Positions 10,303-19,095 of a stretch of DNA of 19,095 bases are shown here, piece after piece. The DNA comes from Gamarada debralockiae (Eukaryota; Ascomycota; Leotiomycetes; Helotiales; Hyphodiscaceae). The stretch is from positions 1-19,095 of the forward strand of contig NXFV01000083.1 in the NCBI GenBank assembly GCA_002803225.1, given 5' to 3'. The notes below the pieces were generated by a model. The model saw nothing but the letters and a program-made list of their open reading frames with translations. It did no database searches and was not told where the DNA came from. How positions within the stretch are numbered: the first letter of the stretch is position 1; each line of letters starts with the position of its first letter. A program made the position numbers and the translations under genes.

Positions 10303-13300
10303 ATGGAAGACAAGCAAGAGCCGATTGCAATTGTGGGCTTGAGCTGCCGGTTTCCTGGTGAGGCAGAGAATCCCCAAGGTTTCTTTGAGATGCTTGTCCG
10401 AGGAGAAAGCGCATGGTCAGAACTCCCCAAAAGCAGATTCGACATCGATGCATACTATCACCCATCAGTTGATCGAGATGGTACGGTGAGTCGACTAACC
10501 TTCTCTTGTGCCTTACACTCAACGCTGACCATTGAAGATTGCCACCAAATCTGGGTTCTTTCTAAAACAGGATGTGTCTAAGTGGGATGCGGGATTCTTC
10601 TCTACAACGGCAGTGGAAGCTGCTGGAATGGATCCTCAACAGAGAATTCTGCTTGAAGTGACTTATGAAGCATTCGAAAATGGTTGGTTGTCTACGACAC
10701 CTTTAAAAGTCCTTGTAGGTCACTCACAACTTTCCAGCTGGCATGCCTATGGATGCAGTGGCAGGGACAAAAACATCTTGGTAAGCTGCTTCTAAAATGT
10801 TCTTCATCTGCTAACAAAAACAGTCATATCGGGGCTTTTATTAGTGACTACCAATCTGTCTCAACGTGGGACATTTGTGACATGAATCCTTATCAAGTCA
10901 CTGGAGTGGGAATGGCAATGTTGTCAAATAGATTGTCATGGTTTTTCGACTTGCGCGGTAACCTTCCCTTGAGGGTTTCTTGTTCACGTAATACTAACGC
11001 AAGCCCAGGACCCAGCATGACCGTAGACACGGCATGTTCCTCTGGTCTAGTCGCTCTTCATCTCGGTGTACAAAGTTTACGCACTGGGGAGGCTTCTATG
11101 GTATGTGTAGACCTATTCTTTCCCCCCTTCTTAGAAGACGAAGTTGACAAAAGTAAAAAAGGCTGTTGTTGGAGGTTCCAATTTGATCTTGGAACCGGGA
11201 ATAATGAGAGGCTTAAGTGCACTCCATTTCCTTAGTCCGAACGGAAAGTGTCACAGTTTTGACGCATCTGCTAACGGTTATGGCCGGGGTGAAGGAATGG
11301 GAGTATTAATTCTAAAACCACTGAATGATGCGCTACGGGATAACGACACAATTCGTGGGGTCATTAGAGGAACCGGGCTCAATCAGGACGGGAAAACCCC
11401 AGCAATTACGATGCCAAGCTCTGAAGCTCAAGCAGAACTGATACAGAGTACCTATCGCCAAGCAGGATTAGACTTTGACCATACCAGCTACTTTGAAGCC
11501 CATGGTACAGGTAATTTTCCAATGCTACCAACCCACAACAATCGCCTTACTGTACTAATACTTCTAGGCACGGTTGTTGGTGACCCAACCGAGCTGAAGG
11601 CTATTGGGCTCTCCGTCGGAGCTGGTCGATCAACTAACAACCCGTTATATGTTGGATCAGTCAAAACAAATCTTGGGCATCTAGAGTCCGCTGCAGGCAT
11701 TGCGGGCCTCATGAAAGCTATTATCTCGCTCGAGAAAGGTATCATACCTGGGATAGTGGGGTTAGAGAACATTAACCCGAGACTGAAACTGAAAGACTGG
11801 GGGTTGACGCTCAATAAAGAGTCTGTTGAATGGCCCACGCCGGGTCTTCGACGAGTCAGCGTCAATTGCTTCGGTTATGGTGGCGCAAATGCACATTGCA
11901 TCCTCGATGATGCGAAGCATTATCTTGAGGAGCATGGACTTCATGGTCATCACTCTACCGTTGGCCCTGAAACTGAGTTGGGCAATACAGATTCAGATTC
12001 TGCTGTTTCGATTGGTACTCCTCCACCAAACCTAACCATAGATCACCATAAACCTTCGCTGAAAATACCAAAGCTCTTTGGCTTGTCCTCACCCGATCAA
12101 GAAGGAATTACAAGGCTTGCGCAAACATATGCGAAGCACTTCGAAACATGGAACTGTCAAGTAGAAGGAGACAACGACTCGGCCAACCTGGGCCAGTCGC
12201 CGGAGACCACCTATGTCGAGAATCTAGCATACACATTGAACGAGCGTCGAACTATCTTTGGTTGGCGCAGTTTCGTGGTAACCGGATCAGTTGAAGGTTT
12301 CCAGAACGCTACCCAAAAAGGACTGCCAAAACTTCCTCGAGCAATCAGAAGTCCAGCATGTGCTTTTGTGTTCACTGGCCAAGGTTCGCAATACTTTAAA
12401 ATGGGATACGAGCTTCAATCAAACCCCAAATTCTATCAAACCTTACAAGCAGCAGATGATTACCTGTCCTCCCTCGGGAGTAGTTGGTCAGTCATAGAGG
12501 AGTTTAATAAGGTCGAGGATATCAGCAAGATAAACGATCCCGAGTTGAGTCAGCCACTCTGCACTGTACTTCAAGTTGCACTCGTCGATCTCTTGAATGA
12601 TTGGGGCGTCTCTCCTAAAGCAGTAGTGGGACACTCGTCTGGGGAAATTGGTATGTCCGCGATTCTCCCCAGAGGGGCATAAACTGACGTTTCAAAGCTG
12701 CTGCTTATTCTGCTGGTATTCTAAGCCAAGAAGATGCTTGGAAAATTGCTTATTTCAGAGGACTCTGCTCAGGCAGTCTTCAAACGAAGCGACCTGAGCT
12801 TTCAGGTGCAATGATGGCAGTTTCATTATCTGAAGAAGATGCACACCAATACGTATCAAAGATCGCCACGGGAAAGGTGGTAATTGCCTGCGTCAACAGC
12901 TCTTGTAGTGTTACAGTCTCAGGGGACAAGATTGCGATTGAAGAGATCGAGCAACTTTTCAAAGGAAATGACATCTGGTGCCGAAAGCTTAAAGTCAACA
13001 CAGCCTACCACTCTCACCACATGGAAGTCATTGCTGACGAGTACCTTGAATCCATCAAGGACATTCAGCCAAGAGCAACTCCTAGCCATATTTCAATGTT
13101 CTCCTCCGTTACTGGAGAGAAGATTCCTCCTTCTGAGTTAGGCCCAGCGTATTGGGTCAAGAATATGCTCAGTCCGGTCCTCTTTTCGAAGGCAACTCTG
13201 GCCCTTCTAGCTCCGTCTGATTCCAAAAGTCGGCGCAAGAAAGCTTCAAGCGTTCAATCGCTTGTCGAAATTGGGCCCCACGGAGTTCTCAAAGGTCCCC

Positions 13301-16300
13301 TTAATCATATCCTTGCCGCAGACCAGGATGGATTTGGCAATTCTGTCACTTACACATCAGCGCTTCGCCGCGGGAAGAATGCGTATGAAATGCTATTAGA
13401 GTGTGCCGGAAAGCTCTGGGCCGAAGGTCACGTCGTAAATTTGAACCATGTCAACCGCTCGGACAACAATTCAAACCCCGGCAAGTTGCTAACTGATCTT
13501 CCACCATATCCGTGGAATCACGAGAAAAGTCACTGGCATGAAGCACGCGCGAACCTTTTTAGGAAAAGACTGCCAGCTCCCCGCACCGATCTGCTTGGCC
13601 GAGGCACTGAAACATTCAATACAATGAATTCCGAGTATCGCTGGAGCAATTTCATTAAACCTCAGGAGACGCCATGGATACTTGACCACGTCATTCAAGG
13701 TCTTGTTGTCCTTCCTGGGTCTACCATGATCTCGATGGCTCTCGAAGCATGCCAGCAGATTGTTGATCATTCCAAAACTGTTGATGGCTTCGAATTTCGA
13801 GACATTAACTTCACTCGTGCCCTAATGTTTCAAAATCCTGACCAGAAGATTGAGGTGTCCATGGAGTATAAACCGCATATGCTAGGCACTAAAGATAGCA
13901 ACTATGTTTGGCACAAGTTTCACTTGACGTCGATTGCCAAGGATAATATCATCACCGAGCATGGTAACGGCCTTATTCGCATCAATTATGCGGCCAGCAG
14001 TAGTGCCATTGAAAATGGCATGGAAGTAGCTTTTGAGGCCATGGTCCACAAGGATATGTACGAAAACATATCGAAAAGCTGTATAAAGGACATCCCGAGT
14101 TCACTTCTCTACGCCGAACTCAAACGGCAAGGGATGCAATTTGGGCCTCTCTTTCGACTTCTATCCGACATGCGAGGGGGTCCGGATATGGGCTGTGCGA
14201 CTTTGACGATTCCAGACACAGTTGCAGTAATGCCCAAGAATTTCGAATACCCACTCCTTCTTCATCCAGTGGTCCTCGATGGCTTTTTCCAGACGGTGTA
14301 CTCTCGTACAAACCATGATCTTGGTCTCGCTGCAGTCATCTCTTCCATCGGTAGTATTTATGTTTCGGCTTCTTTGCCCAACACCCCGGGGACCATTCTT
14401 AAGTGCTACCAAACATCTAAAATTACTAGTCATCGTGATACAAAGGCAACTATAATCGTATCAGATTCGGAATTCTCTAAGCCTCTTGTCATTATCAAGA
14501 ACGAAGTCAGTACTGCTGTGGCAAGCGTGGGGCCAGCAAATGCTAGCGGGGAAGACCCTTCAACGAAAATGTTGGCATCTCGCCTCACCTGGAAGGAAGA
14601 TCTGGGATCGTTTTGTCATTCTACTACGCAGATGTCTCAGTTGACCGCTGCCAGAAAACTACACAAAGATGTGGACAAAGAGACGCTTCTGGAGAAATCT
14701 TCCCAAGTACACATTCGACGTGCCATTCGCGCCTTGGAAGATTCAGGATCGGACCTCCTTCCAAAGGTTACCTGGCTAAGCGGTAATACGGGAAGTGTTT
14801 CCATGTATTCCCCTGCAGAAGAAGACCTCGTTCTGTCCCAGTCTGAAGAACTATCCCTCATAAGGAAAGCAATAGAGCTTCTTGGGTCCAATCTTTTGAG
14901 AATTCTCGATGGTACCACTGATGCTCACGACTTATTGCGGGACCACGGACTGGACCCTGGTACACTCAAGGCAGATGCAGTACTCAACAGGCAATTGAAT
15001 TCAATGCTTACTGCTTGGTTTGATATTGCAGGTAACAGCAATCCCGATCTTCAGATCTTGGAGATCGGCAATGGGTGCGCACCAACTACGATCTCCATAC
15101 TCAAACTCTTGTCTGGCAAGAAAGGCAGTGGCCCCCGTTATGGACATTACACCTTCGCGTACTTTGATCAATCACATATTGAGAGCACCAAGGTACTTCT
15201 GAAGGAATTTGCGAACGTTGATGTCCAAGAACTGCAGCTCACATCAGACCTCACAAAGCAGAATTGGGATGGAAAGGGATATGACGTAGTTCTGGTGAAC
15301 ACCTTCCTACTAACATCAGGATGCGTTGCGGTTGCCCTCCAAAATGCGAAACAGGTCTTGAGACCGGGCGGAAGATTGGTCATTGTTACTCATGCAAAGT
15401 TAGCAAACTGGACCACCCTTATCTTCGGAACCATTGATGAATGGTGGAAACATGGACCCCAGAGAATGCACTCCGAGGAAGCTGATTGGGGCAATATTCT
15501 CACCGAACATGGCATGTTGGCTCCAGAGATCATCACTACAGACCCTGAGATTGAGGGTGCTCATCAGATGTCAATGGTAGTATCGGCATTACCAAAGAAA
15601 CCCGTGCAGACTACGCTGCTAGTTGTGGTTCTCGAGAACACTCACACTCTTCCAGCTACCGCGATACTGGCAGAGAAAATATTTGAGCAGCTTACCCTGC
15701 AAGGCTTCAACGTTAGCCGAGCAACCATTGCCTCGATGCCCGAGCCAAGTGAGAAGATATTCATTTCGCTCGTTGATCTGCAGACTCCCCTACTCAATGG
15801 AATCTCTACAACCGACTTTGACAGCCTCAAAACACTCCTTCTCAACAGCGCTGGCACACTTTGGCTTTCCCGGGGTGGGATGGTAAACGGTGTTTCCCTC
15901 CCACATTCCTACTCGACCCTGGGGCTATTCAGAACTGTTCGATCAGAGAATCCTCATCTTCGCCTATTCAACTTGGACCTGTCACCGACGACTGACCTCA
16001 CGAGCTCCCCCCTGGCCTCTTTGATTTTGGATATTTTCAACAGGTCTTTCAGCGAGGAAGAAGATTCTGTTGTCGAACACGAGTTCGCAGAAGAAGAGGG
16101 TTCCATATTCGTTCCTCGCCTGGTCCAAGATGAGGCATTGAATTCATCCTTGATTGAGAGAAAAAGTGAACCCACACCTGAAGAGCAGAGATTGTTCCAA
16201 CCTGGACGGCCACTCAAATGCGTCGTTGGAGAAATCGGGCTTCTGGACACGCTGAGATTCGTAGATCGTGAAGAATACAACCTCCCGCTGTCTCCTGACG

Positions 16301-18487
16301 ATGTGGACGTCCAGATCCTCTACACTGGTCTCAATTTTGTAGACGTCATGGCATCTTTGGGATATGTGCAGTCCACTGCATTAGGAGCTGAGTTCACAGG
16401 AGTCGTTACCGAAGTTGGAAGCCATGTTCCAGAAGGGACATTCCAAATCGGTCAAGTGGTCGTTGGAGCTAACGAGCATTGTCTTGCCTCAAATATTCGC
16501 GCCAATTGGAGGACCTTGCAAGCCGTTCCAGAAGGCTTGGCACCCGAGGCTGCTGCAACTTGTCTTATCGTATACGCAACAGCATATTTCGCACTCTATA
16601 AGAATGGGAACCTGAAGAAAGATGATACGATTCTTGTACATTATGCTGCTGGCGGGCTTGGCCAAGCTGCTGTGCAACTGGCACAACATAGAGGTGCTAT
16701 CGTCTACTGTACCGTGGGATCTTTAGACAAGAAACAGCTTCTGATGGAGCGATATGGCATCCCAGAGAATCGAATTTTCAACTCCCGAGACATGACGTTC
16801 GCCAAAGGAGTAATGAGAGAAACGAATGGAAGGGGCGTTGATATGATACTGAACTCAACATTTGGCGAAATGCTTCGAGAAAGCTGGAACTGCCTTGCAG
16901 ATTTTGGGGTCTTCATTGAAGTGGGCAAACGGGATATCCTTGCTAACAATTTCCTGGAAATGGGTCCCTTTATCCGTGGATGCACGTTCACAGCTGTGAA
17001 TCTCGCGCAATACACCGAACAATGCGAGCCTCATAGGCTAGTCGAATACAACGAAGTCGTCAGGGAGGTGTTTAAACTTTTGGCCGAAGGACATATCACT
17101 CCACCATATCCTCTCACTGTCATGAGCATTACAGAAGCTGAGGAAGCCCTTCGAATACTGCAGTCCGGGAAACATGCTGGCAAGATTGCGCTCAAGATGA
17201 GCCAGGATGATACGGTTTCTGTCTTGCCTCGCAAAGAAGCTCCTCTAGAATTGGACCAAACTTCGACATATCTCTTGGCAGGTGGTCTTGGCGGAATTGG
17301 CAGAAGTCTAGCAGACTTGATGGTAAAGCACGGAGCGAAGCACATTGCGTTTATGTCACGTTCAGGCGAGACGAGTGCTGAGTCGCAGGCGTATCTAGCA
17401 ACAATTCGAGGGAAAGGCGTCCAAGCTATTGCCTACGCTTCTGATATCACCAAGCGGGAAGAAGTCGAATTGAAGATTGCCCAGTGTTCTGCTGAAATGC
17501 CGAAGATAAAAGGATTCGTAAACTGCGCTATGAATCTTAAAGTATGTCGCCTCCAAACCACTTTCAAAAGAATAGAATTGAGCATACTGACCATTGCAGG
17601 ACTCCATCTTCGATAACATGTCACATTCTGACTGGATTGCAGCTTCTGCATCCAAAATCCAGGGAAGCTGGAATATGCATGAACTTCTTCCGTCTGACAT
17701 GGATTTCTTTATCATGCTTTCGTCTACCTCGGGAATTATCGGTCATCCCAGTCAAGCAAATTATGCAGCTGGAAATACTTTTCAGGATGGCCTTGCACAC
17801 TACCGGCAGAAGCAAGGACTGAAAGCAACATCTATTGATCTCGGTGCTGTCGCTGGCATTGGGTACCTAGCCGAAAATTCAGATACATATGAAAAGTATC
17901 CCCATCTCTTGAAAATGGCAATTCGGGAGGATGAGATTCACCATATCTTCCTGGCAGCAGTCGCAGGAACGATTAAGAAAGAACCTATCCCCGCACAGCT
18001 GACTACCGGGATCATTGGCGGTGGCGTTCTACGGTCGATCATGCCTTTTGCACCTTGGGCCAACGACAGCAAATTCATTCTGCTCAGGAAGGCTGATGGG
18101 CAGTCTGATAACTCTCCTAGAGGAGATCCAACACGCGAAGCCTTCACAGCAAGTGAGTCGTTGATTGAAGCCGCAGGAGTGGTCGAGGCAGCGCTCGTGG
18201 CAAGGCTTGTAAAAGCACTGGAAATATCGTCTGAGGATGTCAATGTTGAGCAGCCACTTCACGCTTATGGAGGTAAATACGTTCCGCCCAGGGTATGTCA
18301 GCAGCTGACTTTCCTAGTTGATTCTCTGATTGCCGTCGAGGTTCGAAATTGGGTGATGAAAGAGTTGAAGTCGGATATTTCTATTCTGGATATTCTTTCC
18401 CCTCTTCCAATACACAGTCTTGCGTTGAAGATTGGAGAGAGGAGCAAGATCTTACCTGCAAAGTTGAGGATTACAACTTCGGATTAA
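10303..18487 (+). CDS. Highly reducing type I polyketide synthase (KS-AT-DH-cMeT-psiKR-ER-KR-ACP)
   Basis: Ten exons, 10303-10485, 10538-10682, 10738-10780, 10824-10957, 11009-11100, 11162-11510, 11568-12650, 12698-17541, 17600-18272 and 18318-18487, join in frame to 2571 aa. KS: Cys178 in DTACSSG, His313 in EAHGTG, Lys348 and His353. AT: Ser672 in GHSSG and His781 in AYHSHHM. DH: His1007 in the HxxxGxxxxPG motif and Asp1204 in LDGFFQ. The cMeT (about 1400-1600) looks dead: its SAM loop reads EIGNGCAP, and the catalytic His and Glu positions are Leu1548 and Thr1574. A structural psiKR follows. ER: GGLGQ at 1995-1999. KR: GGLGGIG at 2205-2211, Lys2310, Ser2333, Tyr2346, Asn2350. ACP: Ser2518 in VDSL near the C-terminus. 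There is no thioesterase, reductase or acyltransferase release domain. It should make a strongly reduced, unmethylated chain released in trans. The start at 10303 ([12 protein letters not shown]) is standard for the family. Confidence 0.95.
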
Positions 18488-18907
18488 GGTTTAGGGGCTC
18501 GCTTAAACAGCCGAATTGAGCGAGGTGGGGTAAATTGAGTTCTCAATGCCCCGGAGTTTGCTTGAACATTTGTATATTCTAAGCTCTCACTATTCTAGAG
18601 TTCGGTGTAATTTTTTTTTTGGATTACCACCGTTCAAAGTTTAGTATTTCTTGCAATACACTTAGTAAATTTGGAATAGCAACCTCTCAATGTTTGGTCT
18701 TAAAAGTTTCAGCCAACCTTTCACGCGCACATGGGTACTGAAACCTCTTGAGGGAGAGATTAACGAGGAGGGTCCCACTTTCGCAATTGGTGATCTTGAC
18801 ACGAACCCACTGGGAGCAGAAGATCATCCCCGCATAAGCGGCTTGAGATTCCCATTTAGTGGCATTCACCAACGTGTTGATAGGTCTAGAAGGTACGGTG
18901 ATATCTA
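18488..18907. other. Right flank after the PKS, no supported gene
   Basis: This begins with the PKS 3' untranslated region, which includes a T11 run at about 18611. Open frames at 18690-18908 (+) and 18687-18941 (-) overlap each other, show no recognisable domain and stop in the tandem repeat, so neither is called. A fragment of a repeat element is possible. Confidence 0.4.
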
Positions 18908-18987
18908 GGGACAGGCAGCAGGTCATCGGTATAGGCAGCAAGATATCGGGACAGGCAACTAGTTATCGGGACAGGCAACAGGAATAA
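18908..18987. repeat. 20-bp tandem repeat, four units
   Basis: Four adjoining 20-bp units start at 18908, 18928, 18948 and 18968. Each opens with GGGACAGGCA (GGTATAGGCA in the second), and the first three end in ATC. Units have diverged mainly in their second half and have no spacers, so this is a minisatellite. It follows the PKS by about 420 bp and mirrors the short tandem repeat at the left end of the window. Confidence 0.85.
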
Positions 18988-19095
18988 GCTATATCAAGCT
19001 ATAGATATAACAGAAGGGTTGAACTATGTAGGAAAGGACAGAGAATTTTGAATTGAAGCTTTCGAAGCCTATTTTTGGACTAGCGCTATATGCAT
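18988..19095. other. Right edge of window, nothing recognised
   Basis: This contains a short duplication around ATATCAAGCTATAGATAT and otherwise nothing recognisable. The window ends here, so further cluster genes could lie beyond. Confidence 0.4.

Overview
The window looks like part of a filamentous ascomycete (Pezizomycotina) genome. It has intron-rich protein genes with short (43-146 bp) GT-AG introns, often with a CTGAC/CTAAC-type branch sequence. It carries a Zn(II)2Cys6 regulator and a highly reducing type I polyketide synthase (HR-PKS), and both flanks are A+T-rich and nearly gene-free. The exact taxon cannot be read from the sequence.

Layout: positions 1-2727 hold no gene I can support. 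They contain a 12-bp tandem repeat, several hairpins, A+T-rich islands that look like decayed repeats, and a short inverted duplication. A compact five-gene secondary-metabolite cluster follows. (1) 2728-4087 (+) is an AflR-like Zn2Cys6 transcription factor with one intron. (2) 4388-5514 (-) is an FSH1/LovG-type serine hydrolase; its last exon, at 4388-4591, carries the catalytic Asp and His. (3) 6118-8234 (+) is a 14-helix-type MFS exporter of six exons, one only 16 nt long. (4) 8657-9517 (-) is a single-exon sulfotransferase-like P-loop protein with a hydrophobic C-terminus. (5) 10303-18487 (+) is an HR-PKS of ten exons and 2571 aa, with order KS-AT-DH-cMeT-psiKR-ER-KR-ACP. The tail 18488-19095 has no supported gene and holds a 20-bp tandem repeat.

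Inferred working model: the regulator switches on the cluster. An AflR-like TCG-N5-CGA site lies about 170 bp upstream of the PKS start. The PKS builds a strongly reduced chain; KS, AT, DH, ER, KR and ACP residues look intact, whereas the C-methyltransferase has lost its key residues, so an unbranched chain is expected. The PKS has no thioesterase or other release domain, so the hydrolase probably releases the product in trans, as LovG does for lovastatin. The sulfotransferase-like protein is the only visible tailoring enzyme and the MFS protein probably exports the product. No P450, oxidoreductase, NR-PKS or NRPS partner is visible, though the cluster could continue beyond position 19095.

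The most interesting points are the pairing of a stand-alone sulfotransferase-like protein and hydrolase with a TE-less HR-PKS, the apparently dead cMeT, the easily missed hydrolase exon, and the palindromic sites in the two divergent promoters.
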